Below, piece after piece: positions 52,786-61,131 of a stretch of 64,000 nt of DNA (position 1 is its first letter; every line of letters begins with the position of its first letter). Below the pieces are notes generated by a model. The model was not told the DNA's origin. It saw only the letters and a list, made by a program, of their open reading frames with translations, and did no database searches. A program made the translations under genes and the position numbers. Source of the stretch: Rubritalea squalenifaciens DSM 18772 (GTDB taxonomy: Bacteria; Verrucomicrobiota; Verrucomicrobiia; Verrucomicrobiales; Akkermansiaceae); assembly GCF_900141815.1 (NCBI RefSeq), contig NZ_FQYR01000005.1, positions 248,001 to 312,000 on the forward strand, written 5' to 3'.

Positions 52786-53994
52786 GTGAAGAAAACCCGT
52801 AGTTCTAAATTAATAGCAGCAGGTCTAGGAGCCATGCTGCTCAGTGGATCTTTGAATCTTGTGAATGCACAAACAGTAGAAACGCCAGCCGATGTGGCAG
52901 CAGCCCCGGCGGACGCGCAAAAGACGGCTTCGGGCCTTGCCTCGAAGGTTTTGAAAAAGGGAACAGGAACTGAGCACCCAAGTGCTGCTGATAAGGTGAC
53001 CGTTCATTACAGCGGTTGGACAACTGATGGTAAATTATTTGATAGTTCTGTACAGCGAGGTGAACCAACGACTTTCCCTCTGAATCGTGTGATTCCAGGC
53101 TGGACTGAAGGTGTCCAGCTGATGGTGGAAGGTGAGAAGCGTCGCTTCTGGATTCCTGCTGAGCTTGCCTATGGTGAGAACCCACAAGGTGGTGCTCCCG
53201 GGGGAATGCTCTGCTTTGATGTAGAGTTGCTCAAGATTGATGCTGCTCCAAAAGCTCCAGCCGATGTGGCTGAGGCTCCAGCTGATGCAGAGAAGACTGA
53301 TTCTGGCTTGGCCTCCAAAGTATTGACTAAAGGAACAGGCACTGAGCATCCAAGTGCGGAAGACAAAGTGACTGTCCACTACACAGGCTGGACTACAGAC
53401 GGTCAGATGTTTGATAGCTCTGTCATGCGTGGTCAGCCGGCTACATTTGGTCTGAATCAAGTGATCAAGGGCTGGACCGAAGGTGTACAGCTCATGGTAG
53501 AGGGCGAGAAGCGCCGCTTCTGGATCCCTGCTGAGCTGGCCTATGGCGAAAACCCTGGTGGCGGCCGTCCTGGGGGCATGCTTTGCTTTGAAGTGGAACT
53601 TCTTAAGATTAACAAAGCTCCTAAGGTGCCAGCTGATGTGGCAGCGCCGCCAGCTGATGCTGAGATAACCGCTTCAGGTCTTGCATCCAAGGTGATCACC
53701 AAGGGCTCGGGAACAGATAAACCAAGTGCCTCTTCCATGGTGGAAGTTCACTACAGTGGGTGGACGACTGATGGGCAGCTTTTCGATAGTTCAGTACAGC
53801 GTGGTGAAACGGCTAAATTCCCATTGAATCGCGTGATCCCTGGCTGGACCGAGGGCCTGCAGCTGATGGTGGAGGGCGAGAAGCGCCGCTTCTGGATCCC
53901 TGCCGAACTCGCTTATGGAAAGAATCCTCCTGCAGGAGCTCCCGCAGGCATGCTCTGCTTCGACGTGGAGCTTGTGAAGATCCTCTCCAAGTAG
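52786..53994 (+). CDS. Secreted FKBP-type prolyl isomerase with three tandem FKBP domains
   Basis: GTG start at 52786 opening a signal peptide ('LIAAGLGAMLLSGSLNLVNAQ'); 402 residues. Three near-identical units of 124 residues (about 34-157, 158-281, 282-402), each with a linker 'PADVA..PADA..T.SGLASKV' and an FKBP core: 'VTVHYSGWTTDGKLFDSS', 'VIPGWTEGVQLMVEGEK' and 'WIPAELAYGENP'. Active-site Tyr, Asp, Trp and Tyr positions are kept in all three. Catalyses proline cis-trans isomerisation of exported proteins in the periplasm. 50 bp after the preceding gene. Confidence 0.93.
   Translation: MKKTRSSKLIAAGLGAMLLSGSLNLVNAQTVETPADVAAAPADAQKTASGLASKVLKKGTGTEHPSAADKVTVHYSGWTTDGKLFDSSVQRGEPTTFPLNRVIPGWTEGVQLMVEGEKRRFWIPAELAYGENPQGGAPGGMLCFDVELLKIDAAPKAPADVAEAPADAEKTDSGLASKVLTKGTGTEHPSAEDKVTVHYTGWTTDGQMFDSSVMRGQPATFGLNQVIKGWTEGVQLMVEGEKRRFWIPAELAYGENPGGGRPGGMLCFEVELLKINKAPKVPADVAAPPADAEITASGLASKVITKGSGTDKPSASSMVEVHYSGWTTDGQLFDSSVQRGETAKFPLNRVIPGWTEGLQLMVEGEKRRFWIPAELAYGKNPPAGAPAGMLCFDVELVKILSK
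52885..53994 (+). repeat. Three in-frame direct repeats of 372 bp inside the FKBP gene
   Basis: Repeat starts at 52885, 53257 and 53629, exactly 372 bp (124 codons) apart, each opening with the codons for P-A-D-V-A. Amino-acid identity is high while synonymous codons differ between copies (for example the W-I-P-A-E-L-A-Y-G block), which suggests old duplications kept by selection. Confidence 0.85.
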
Positions 53995-54018
53995 AGACAT
54001 CGTTAAGTTTTACGCTAA

Positions 54019-54050
54019 TCCCTGCCAGTTCTTCTGGCGGGGATTTTTTT
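54019..54050 (+). terminator. Intrinsic terminator of the FKBP gene
   Basis: TCCCTGCCAG (54019-54028) / CTGGCGGGGA (54034-54043) with one G-T pair, 5-nt loop, then TTTTTTTG. Confidence 0.85.
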
Positions 54051-54089
54051 GTGTATAAAATATGGCGAGGGCTCTGTAAGAAAAGAGTC

Positions 54090-54422
54090 ATGAAGGAGAT
54101 ATTCAGACATCTCGACCTGTCCACTGTGTCGTACTACGGTAATTTGTTAGAATCTGAGGGCATACCGGTGATTCTTCGCAATGAGCACACCACGACCTCT
54201 GGCATCACAAGCATCCCGATCCCAGAGTTCTACCCTAATATCTGTGTGCTCTACGATGAGGATTATCCCAAAGCGTGGGATATCCTGAATAAAGCGATGC
54301 ATGCCGATAAGGAGAGGGCAGGTCAGGAAATTGTCTGCCCTAAATGTGGTGAAGTGAATCCCGCTAACTTCGACTTTTGCTTTTCCTGTGAAGAGAATTT
54401 GGTGTTTGAGAATAAGTCATGA
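54090..54422 (+). CDS. DUF2007-like signal-transducing protein with C-terminal zinc ribbon
   Basis: Start at ATG 54090 ('MKEIFRHLDLSTVSYYGNLLES'). 110 residues. The first 70 match DUF2007 proteins ('LLESEGIPVILRNEH', 'PNICVLYDEDYPKAWDIL'). Residues 80-105 form a zinc ribbon 'VCPKCGEVNPANFDFCFSCEE' (two CxxC pairs). Function unknown; possibly a sensor or adaptor. The stop overlaps the next gene's start by 4 bp. Confidence 0.8.
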   Translation: MKEIFRHLDLSTVSYYGNLLESEGIPVILRNEHTTTSGITSIPIPEFYPNICVLYDEDYPKAWDILNKAMHADKERAGQEIVCPKCGEVNPANFDFCFSCEENLVFENKS

Positions 54423-54946
54423 AGTTGTCGGTTTCATGTATTGGCATACTGGCTAGTTTGTGTTTGACGTGCTGCGATTCTGATCGCCCCTCTATTGGAT
54501 CACAAACCGAGGAGGAGTATGGGGTACGCTCAGGATTTCAGGGTGATGAAGGTGATGCCTTGGATGACGGAAGGGTAGTCTTTCATGTCTTTGAAACCGT
54601 GAAGGATGATCCGACTGTTAGGGTGCCTGTCTTTTTGGAGGAGGACTATGGGATGATTGTTTTCAATGTGGGCTCTTATGAGGAACCTGCGCTGCAGGTG
54701 AAATTTATGGAGAAATCCTCTAGGGAGATCATTGCGGCCAATGGGATGGAAGAAGTATTGCTGTATATCGGTAAGATGAAGCGAGGTTGCTCCATCGGTC
54801 ATTACGATACCTGCTCGGTGCCTACCTTTTATGGTTTGGACTATGGTATGATAGAACGTATCGACTCGGCATTAGAAAGACAGGGGCTTAAGCTGCCTTC
54901 TGGTGAGCGGCATGTAACATGTATTTGCCCTGAGACGGGTGGGTAA
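54419..54946 (+). CDS. Lipoprotein of unknown function
   Basis: 175 residues. Lipobox LTCC (Cys18 or 19) after a short hydrophobic run. The body is alpha/beta with acidic patches ('EEDYGMIVFNVGSYEEPALQVKF') and a C-terminal 'RHVTCICPETGG' carrying two Cys. No family recognised. Translationally coupled to the DUF2007-like gene. Confidence 0.7.
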   Translation: MKLSVSCIGILASLCLTCCDSDRPSIGSQTEEEYGVRSGFQGDEGDALDDGRVVFHVFETVKDDPTVRVPVFLEEDYGMIVFNVGSYEEPALQVKFMEKSSREIIAANGMEEVLLYIGKMKRGCSIGHYDTCSVPTFYGLDYGMIERIDSALERQGLKLPSGERHVTCICPETGG

Positions 54947-54979
54947 AAAAATCCCCGCGAACGTTTGCTCGCGGGGATT
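54943..54979 (-). terminator. Intrinsic terminator of ppc
   Basis: AATCCCCGCGA (54950-54960) / TCGCGGGGATT (54969-54979), 8-nt loop; the minus strand continues TTTTTACCC. It can also stop the convergent lipoprotein transcript. Confidence 0.85.
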
Positions 54980-55001
54980 GCTAAAAGGGTTGTTAGTTGG
55001 C

Positions 55002-57779
55002 CTAGCCGGTGGTGCGGAGACCACTGGAGATGGCGTTGATAGACAGGAGGATTTTCGGGAAGAGGGCATCTGCCTGTTCTTCTTTTTCCTCTGCCTTCAG
55101 CTGACGCCAATCTTTGATGAGCTTCACTTGTTGCTTGTGAAGCACGCGAAGTGGTTCTTCGCGGATCTCGAGAGTCTTGTGCATTCTCGGGCGACGCTCG
55201 GTGAAAGCGCCGTCGAAGACCTCGGTGAGTAGCTCGTGGGTGAGTTCGAACTCGGTCAGGATAATATCCATGAATTTCTGACGCAGTGCCTCATCGGTAA
55301 CGAGACTGGCGTAGGCTTCCATGAGTTCCTTGTTCGCACTGGCGAGGTTGGTTTCTACGTTGGTGAGAACGTACTGGAGGAAGATGGATTTCTTGAGGTT
55401 CTGCTTCAGAGTGGCGAAATCTTCAGGAGATTCATCTTTGATACTCTTGAGCGCGCTGCCGGTGCCGAACCAACCCGGGAGATAAAAGCGAGCCTGTGTC
55501 CATGAGAATACCCATGGAATGGCACGCAGGTCATCCAGTGAGAAGGATGTCTTGCCTGTACGGCGGGACGGGCGGGATCCGATGCGGGAGTTTTCCAGAG
55601 CGTCGATGACGGTAGCCTCGCGATAGAATGGGATGAATCCCTCGGTGCGAAGGAGTTTCTGGTAAGCTGCTTCGGAACCCTTGGATAGTCTGTCCATGAA
55701 CTGAATACATGGATCTTCAGTGGGTTCACCGTACTTGTGCTTAGCCGCCGTGGCAGCCGTACAAGCTGCGAGCAACTCCACGTTGTAGGTGGCGTTGGCG
55801 AGGTTAGCGTACTTCTGGGCGATGGTTTCACCCTGCTCAGTCATACGGAAGTGACCGGAGAGGGAGCCGTGTGGAAGAGCTGCCATGAACCACTGAGTTG
55901 GGCCTGCACCGCGGGAAATGGTGCCGCCACGGCCGTGGAAGTAGCGGAGCTTGATATCGCGCTTGGCTGCGATTTCCACCATGGCTTTCTCTGCGCGGTA
56001 GAGTGCCCACTGGGCGGTCAGGATGCCACAGTCTTTGTTGGAGTCTGAGTATCCAAGCATGACCTGCTGGACCACATTGCCGTCCATGAAGCGGAGCTTG
56101 TAACTGCGCTGGGTGACCTCGTGGTCAAGGAAGCCTGCAAGGAGGTCCTGGGAGGAATCCAAATCGTCCTTGGTCTCATAAAGTGGTACGACCTCGATCG
56201 GAGAGGCGAGACCCTCTTCGGTATTCACCATGAGGCCAGCCTCACGCATGAGAACGTAGACGACCAGGAGGTCGGATACGGAGCGGGTCATGGAGACGAT
56301 GAAGGAACCGATGCCGTGATTGCCATGGTTGCGGATCTGCTCAGCAATGACTCGATAGCTGTTGAGTACGGAATCTGCCTCAGGGCCAGCGGTGGAGTTG
56401 TTGTGAATGAACGGGCGGGTGGAAAGAAGTTCCTTGGAGAGGAATTCGAGTCTCTTCTCTTCTGGCCAGCTGCCGAAGTTTTCGCCGTCCTCGACTTTCG
56501 CACGGACTAAAAGCTGGCTGAGTGCCTTGTCATGGTACTCGGAGTTCTGGCGGATATCGATGGTGGCCAGATGGAAGCCGAAGGTTTTGACCTTGTGGCG
56601 GATTGGGGAAACGTGCTGCTCGATGAGGTGGGAGCAACCAGTTTCCTGCAGAGTGCTCTCTAAGATGGCGAGATCCGCATCAAGTTGCTCAGGGCCTCCG
56701 TAGCCTCCACGGCCTTCTGCGGTGTCGTAGAGTTTGCCACGCATGAGGTAGACGAGTTGTCTCCATGGCTCGTCCCTGTTCTGCTCGACGACTTTTTCGG
56801 CCCAAGCTGTGTCGGAAAGCTCGAGCTTCATCAGGTCGATGCGCTTTTGCAGCGTCTGCGGAATTTCCTGGAACTGGCTGGAAATAGTGAGGTGGAACGC
56901 GATCTCCTTGAGCTCCTTGCGGAGGAGAACGAGTGAGTGATAGCGGAGGTCGGCTAGAGTTTTCTTGGTGACTTCCGGGGTGACCAGCGGGTGGCCGTCG
57001 CGGTCTCCGCCGATCCAGGTGCCGAAGGTGATTTTAGGGTAGCACTCGGAGTTACGCAGCTTCTTCACGGAGAAACCAGCATCGCGCCATGCTTCCGTGA
57101 AGTGACCGTCCAGGCGGTTGAGCACTGCCGGGAACATCTCGCGCAGGTAGTAGAGTGCGTTACGCAGTTCCTGATTGAGGTCAGGGCGTGTCATGTGAAT
57201 CTCACCGGTACGCCAGAGTGTTTCCATGGCGGCAGTGATCTTCGTGTTGATGCGGCGCTTCTCGCGCTCGGTGAATTTGGGATACTCGCTGGTGACGAGG
57301 TTTTGGTAGATTTCGCGGTGGCGCTCACGGACAGTGGCGCGTTTGGCTTCGGTCGGGTGAGCGGTCAGGACTGGCTCCACATGTACATCACGAAGGACGG
57401 AAAGGATCTGGTCTTCATCAAGGCCGAGTTTCTTCATGTCCTTAATGGCACGGGCCCAGAGGCCACGGATGGAATCGGCACCGAGTGATTTCTCTCGCTC
57501 ACGGCGGATGGCGGCGGAGACTCGCTCTTCAACCATGTTGAGAAGCTGGAAGCCGATGGAGTAAAGCTGCTGGATTCCCTCCGGTGGATCGGATTTTGGG
57601 GTGTCGCCACGCCAAGGCAGGAAAGGAAGAAGGTCGTCTTCACCGAGGCTGGTCAGTGCTTCTGAGAGACAGTCAACTAGCAGGCTGAGCGTGGAATCGA
57701 TTTGCTCGAAGCCTTGGAGTCGGAGATCGTCGCGGATTTGGTCTTTGTCAGTCACGGGGGTAGTATGAACGAGAGACAA
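55002..57779 (-). CDS. ppc: Phosphoenolpyruvate carboxylase
   Basis: 925 residues, family length. Catalytic His in 'EPVLTAHPTEAKRATV'; 'GTWIGGDRDGHPLVT'; 'MLGYSDSNKDCGIL'; Arg/Gly loop 'FHGRGGTISRGAGP'. The C-terminus 'NAISSGLRTTG' ends in the canonical (N)TG. It carboxylates PEP to oxaloacetate to refill the TCA cycle. Monocistronic. Confidence 0.97.
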   Translation of the reverse strand: MSLVHTTPVTDKDQIRDDLRLQGFEQIDSTLSLLVDCLSEALTSLGEDDLLPFLPWRGDTPKSDPPEGIQQLYSIGFQLLNMVEERVSAAIRREREKSLGADSIRGLWARAIKDMKKLGLDEDQILSVLRDVHVEPVLTAHPTEAKRATVRERHREIYQNLVTSEYPKFTEREKRRINTKITAAMETLWRTGEIHMTRPDLNQELRNALYYLREMFPAVLNRLDGHFTEAWRDAGFSVKKLRNSECYPKITFGTWIGGDRDGHPLVTPEVTKKTLADLRYHSLVLLRKELKEIAFHLTISSQFQEIPQTLQKRIDLMKLELSDTAWAEKVVEQNRDEPWRQLVYLMRGKLYDTAEGRGGYGGPEQLDADLAILESTLQETGCSHLIEQHVSPIRHKVKTFGFHLATIDIRQNSEYHDKALSQLLVRAKVEDGENFGSWPEEKRLEFLSKELLSTRPFIHNNSTAGPEADSVLNSYRVIAEQIRNHGNHGIGSFIVSMTRSVSDLLVVYVLMREAGLMVNTEEGLASPIEVVPLYETKDDLDSSQDLLAGFLDHEVTQRSYKLRFMDGNVVQQVMLGYSDSNKDCGILTAQWALYRAEKAMVEIAAKRDIKLRYFHGRGGTISRGAGPTQWFMAALPHGSLSGHFRMTEQGETIAQKYANLANATYNVELLAACTAATAAKHKYGEPTEDPCIQFMDRLSKGSEAAYQKLLRTEGFIPFYREATVIDALENSRIGSRPSRRTGKTSFSLDDLRAIPWVFSWTQARFYLPGWFGTGSALKSIKDESPEDFATLKQNLKKSIFLQYVLTNVETNLASANKELMEAYASLVTDEALRQKFMDIILTEFELTHELLTEVFDGAFTERRPRMHKTLEIREEPLRVLHKQQVKLIKDWRQLKAEEKEEQADALFPKILLSINAISSGLRTTG

Positions 57780-57845
57780 GTTAGGCGAAACCCTGTTTTT
57801 ACAAACTTGTGCAGGAATCCTGTCATCTAATTAAGTTTTGGGCAC

Positions 57846-57873
57846 AAAAAAGGCGTACCGATCAGGGTACGCC
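57846..57873 (-). terminator. Intrinsic terminator after nuoA
   Basis: Perfect 8-bp stem GGCGTACC (57852-57859) / GGTACGCC (57866-57873), then TTTTTTG on the minus strand. It shows that nuoA is transcribed alone. Confidence 0.83.
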
Positions 57874-57902
57874 GTGAATGATTTCGTATTCGGGGGTGGC
57901 TT

Positions 57903-58274
57903 TTACTCGTTCCAGCTGAGGGCGCCTTTCTTGAGAGCATAGACGTAAGCGACGGCAAGAACGCCCACAAACCCGAGTGCACTCCATAGTGGGACGGTGC
58001 TCACTGCGATGAGTTCCTTGAACTGGAGAGCGAAGGGATACATGAAAACGACCTCGATGTCGAAGAGGACGAAGAGCATGGCCACCATGTAGAACTTGAC
58101 GCTGAAGCGTGCGGAGCTGTCACTTAGCGGAAGCATCCCGCACTCGTAGACTGTATCCTTGTACTGGCTCTTACGGCCTTTTTTGCCAAGAAGCACGCTC
58201 AGTCCAAGTGAAATGGCCGCGAATCCGATCGCGGTCAGAGCCTGGAGGACAACAGGAAAGTAATCTTGCAGCAT
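57903..58274 (-). CDS. nuoA: NADH-quinone oxidoreductase subunit A
   Basis: 123 residues with three membrane helices. Signature between helices 1 and 2: 'KDTVYECGMLPLSDSSARFSVKFYMVAMLFVLFDIEVVFMYPFAL' in outline, with the conserved E-C-G and 'LFDIE' (Glu/Asp in helix 2). Subunit of the proton-pumping arm of complex I. No other nuo gene is adjacent: nuoB, unusually, does not follow, and a terminator closes the unit. Confidence 0.94.
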   Translation of the reverse strand: MLQDYFPVVLQALTAIGFAAISLGLSVLLGKKGRKSQYKDTVYECGMLPLSDSSARFSVKFYMVAMLFVLFDIEVVFMYPFALQFKELIAVSTVPLWSALGFVGVLAVAYVYALKKGALSWNE

Positions 58275-58301
58275 GATATGAATCTGGTGGAAGCTGGTGG
58301 C

Positions 58302-58339
58302 TAAAAAGAAATTAGCCCGTGCAGATCTTCTGCACGGGC
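58302..58339 (-). terminator. Intrinsic terminator of the small gene at 58407
   Basis: GCCCGTGCAGA (58315-58325) / TCTGCACGGGC (58329-58339), 3-nt loop; the minus strand continues TAATTTCTTTTTAG. Confidence 0.85.
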
Positions 58340-58406
58340 CAAGGTTTAAAGTTCATTCTGAATTAATGCCAGCAGAAATTCAGACTTCGGGGTGGGATAA
58401 GTGTTT

Positions 58407-58703
58407 TTAGTCAGCTTCAAAGCTGCTGTGTGCTTCTGGAAGGCGGGAGAGTCCCTTGTATTCTTTGCCCTGCTTCTCCACCATACCTCTGGTGACGAGG
58501 TTCTGGAGTTTCTCATAGGCGCGGAGACGGAGCATTTCTTCGCCGCCACTCACAGCGTTACGTTCCTTGAGGCGGTCGAATACGGATTCGAAAAGTTCAT
58601 TGAAGCCAAAGAAACGATCCTCAGCCCCGAGGACATGAACGATCTCATCTGTCACGTGATCTGGTACGCGACGAGAGAAGCGTGTTCGTTTAGTAGTTGC
58701 CAT
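58407..58703 (-). CDS. Small conserved-looking protein, winged-helix-like, function unknown
   Basis: Start at ATG 58703 ('MATTKRTRFSRRVPDHVTDEIV'); an upstream ATG adds an unrelated stretch. 98 residues, no signal peptide. A basic N-terminal tail precedes a helical part ('FGFNELFESVFDRLKERN') and a helix-turn-helix-plus-wing-like end ('AYEKLQNLVTRGMVEKQGKEYKGL'). The layout suggests a DNA- or RNA-binding winged helix; that is inference. Confidence 0.65.
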   Translation of the reverse strand: MATTKRTRFSRRVPDHVTDEIVHVLGAEDRFFGFNELFESVFDRLKERNAVSGGEEMLRLRAYEKLQNLVTRGMVEKQGKEYKGLSRLPEAHSSFEAD

Positions 58704-58981
58704 AACGGGGACGAATATAACATATTCCCATGCTAAACGCGAATGCAAATTACCACAAATATGAAAATTTGTTGAGGGCTGCCAAGAAAATAAGCATGAT
58801 TTTTTCGAAAAATCTCTGAGAACATGCTGAATTTACCTGCTTCTTTTTCAGCATTAAGGAGCGACGTCAAATAGAGGAATGGTGATTATTTTACTTAAGA
58901 TAACTTAATCAAACAGAGAAATCCGCCTGAAATGGTTGCTTAGAGCTGGCAAAATAAAGGCAATCATGTAGCCCTAATGGC

Positions 58982-59578
58982 ATGATCGCAAGACTACGAG
59001 GAGAGGTTCTGGAAGCGCTGCCAAACCGTTTGGTGGTGGATGTAAATGGAGTGGGATATCTTGTGCATGTTCCCCTCTCTACCTACGACAAGCTGAACCC
59101 TTTGGTTGGTGATGCGATTGATCTGCGTACTCATCTGCATATCCGAGAGAATGCTCAGACCTTGTATGGATTTGCAACGGACTCGGAGCGGGACATGTTT
59201 CTGCTCTTGATCGACCGTGTGAGTGGGATTGGCCCTGCGATCGCGATGGCGGTGCTGAGCGGGATGCCGGTAGAGCATTTTAAAACTTGCGTGGTGAATA
59301 GTGAGGTAGCTGCGCTTTCCAAGATCAAAGGACTGGGCAAGAAGACGGCTGAACGGATCGTGCTAGAACTGAAGGATAAGGTGGGTGTGGCTGAAAGCTG
59401 GAAGGCGGCGAGTGAGAGTGAAGTGCCTAGTGCGGGTACTGATGCCGAGATGGCTCTGATCGGACTTGGTTATAAGCAAGTAGAGGCGCGTAAGGCGGTG
59501 AAGAAGATTCTGGATGAGGACGCATCCGCCAGTGTGGAGGAAGTGTTGCGTGGTGCTCTGAGGCTGCTTAATAGTTAG
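58982..59578 (+). CDS. ruvA: Holliday junction branch migration protein RuvA
   Basis: 198 residues. OB fold at the N-terminus ('MIARLRGEVLEALPNRLVVDVNGVGYLVHVPL'), two helix-hairpin-helix motifs ('RVSGIGPAIAMAVLSG' and 'KIKGLGKKTAERIVLELKDK') and the C-terminal domain III ('DAEMALIGLGYKQVEARKAVKKIL') that contacts RuvB. Forms a tetramer on four-way junctions. No ruvB or ruvC adjacent. Confidence 0.95.
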   Translation: MIARLRGEVLEALPNRLVVDVNGVGYLVHVPLSTYDKLNPLVGDAIDLRTHLHIRENAQTLYGFATDSERDMFLLLIDRVSGIGPAIAMAVLSGMPVEHFKTCVVNSEVAALSKIKGLGKKTAERIVLELKDKVGVAESWKAASESEVPSAGTDAEMALIGLGYKQVEARKAVKKILDEDASASVEEVLRGALRLLNS

Positions 59579-59619
59579 AAGATATTTTGCAAAATGCGGA
59601 ATGAGGGTAAGCTGGGAAT

Positions 59620-61131
59620 GTGGAAGGCACACTCATTTATCCTCATCAGCTTTTTGATCAACACCCGGCCCTGGCGAAAGGGCGGAAAGTGTACTTTATT
59701 GAGGAGCCGCTGCTCTACGGAAAGGATAAGCATTGGCCGCTCAAGCACCATGCCCGTAGACAGGCTCTCATTAAAGAGGCGGGTGATCGGTACCTAGAGG
59801 TACTGCTGGGTGAGGGGTATGAGCTTGAGGTTATCTCTCTGGGGGTTGAGCTGTCTACCAGCCGGGAGATGCTGGATCAGCTGCCGGGTGGTTTAGAGAA
59901 GGTCGTGCTTTGTAAGGTAGTCGATGACTTGCTGGAGCGTCGGCTTGAGCAATGGGCCGAGGACAAGGGAGTGACTCTGGATTGGGTGGATTCACCAAAT
60001 TTCCTGACTCCCGAGGCCTGGTGGCGCAACTATTTTCAAGGCAAGGTGAAGCCCTTCATGGCACATTTTTACAAGGCGCAGCGCAAGCGACTGGGGATTT
60101 TGCTGGATGATGAGGGGGAGCCAGCGGGCGGGCGCTGGAGTTTTGACGAGGAGAATAGGAAGAAGCTTCCGAAAGATTATCAGCAGCCTGAGCTGCCGGA
60201 GCAAAAGCCTTTCGATCAGTCGACGAAGAGCTGGGTGGCCAGATTGTTTCCTGATGCCTGGGGGACGGCGAATGGTAATCAGGGTCTGCCTCGTACTCAT
60301 CATGAGGCTGAAGCTTGGCTGGAGGTCTTCCTGCAGGAGAGGTTTGAGACCTTCGGGGATTACGAGGATGCCATTTCTAGCCGCTTTGCGACTCAGCAGC
60401 ATAGTGTGCTGACCCCAATGTTGAATATCGGATTATTAGACCCCGTGAAGGTGGTGGATCGCGCCTTGGAGTATGGTGAAGCTTATCAGGTGCCGCTTAA
60501 TTCCGTAGAAGGTTTTGTAAGACAAGTGATCGGGTGGCGAGAGTTCATGCGCTGTATGTATGAGTTGTATGGCCGCAAGATGCGTATGGAGAATTTCTGG
60601 GGGTTCGAGCATGAGATGCCTCGCTGTTTCTACACGGGACGGAGTGGCTTACCTCCGGTGGACAATGCTGTGCGGCGAGTTTTGGAGACTGGTTACGCCC
60701 ATCACATCGAGCGACTGATGGTCTTTGGGGTCATCTTTCAGCTCTGTCACGTGAAGCCGACATCAGTCTACCAGTGGTTCATGGAGTTGTTTGTTGATGC
60801 CTATGACTGGGTCATGGTGCCCAATGTCTATGGGATGAGTCAGTTTGCCGATGGTGGGAAATTTGTCACCAAGCCCTATGTCTGTGGTTCCAACTATATT
60901 CGCAAGATGAGTGACTATCCCAAAGGGGGATGGTGTGAGATATGGGATGCTCTATTTTGGGACTACATCGCGGCTAACAGGAGTTTCTATGCCGAGCAGC
61001 CAAGGCTAGGTATGATGGTGCGCCAACTGGATAGGATGGGGGAAGTAAAGCTAGAGGGCCATCGTAAGCTTGCACGCGAATATCGCGAACGGATCCATCG
61101 CGGCTGGGAATGTGAAGAGGAGCTCTTCTAG
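59620..61131 (+). CDS. Cryptochrome/photolyase-related protein (FeS-BCP/PhrB clade), Fe-S cysteines mostly absent
   Basis: GTG start at 59620 (GTG-GAA-GGC: 'MEGTLIYPHQLFDQHPALAKG'). 503 residues. 'YPHQLF' and 'LLYGKDKHWPLKHHARRQALI' are N-terminal alpha/beta marks of the prokaryotic (6-4) photolyase-related family. The FAD-binding helical part has 'RQVIGWREFMRCMYEL', 'GYAHHIERLMVFGVIFQL' and 'NVYGMSQFADGGKFVTKPYVCGSNYIRKMSDY', broken for length. In PhrB the next segment reads Y-C-x-G-C and carries cluster ligands; here it is 'DYPKGGWCEIWDALFWDY'. See findings. Confidence 0.88.
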   Translation: MEGTLIYPHQLFDQHPALAKGRKVYFIEEPLLYGKDKHWPLKHHARRQALIKEAGDRYLEVLLGEGYELEVISLGVELSTSREMLDQLPGGLEKVVLCKVVDDLLERRLEQWAEDKGVTLDWVDSPNFLTPEAWWRNYFQGKVKPFMAHFYKAQRKRLGILLDDEGEPAGGRWSFDEENRKKLPKDYQQPELPEQKPFDQSTKSWVARLFPDAWGTANGNQGLPRTHHEAEAWLEVFLQERFETFGDYEDAISSRFATQQHSVLTPMLNIGLLDPVKVVDRALEYGEAYQVPLNSVEGFVRQVIGWREFMRCMYELYGRKMRMENFWGFEHEMPRCFYTGRSGLPPVDNAVRRVLETGYAHHIERLMVFGVIFQLCHVKPTSVYQWFMELFVDAYDWVMVPNVYGMSQFADGGKFVTKPYVCGSNYIRKMSDYPKGGWCEIWDALFWDYIAANRSFYAEQPRLGMMVRQLDRMGEVKLEGHRKLAREYRERIHRGWECEEELF

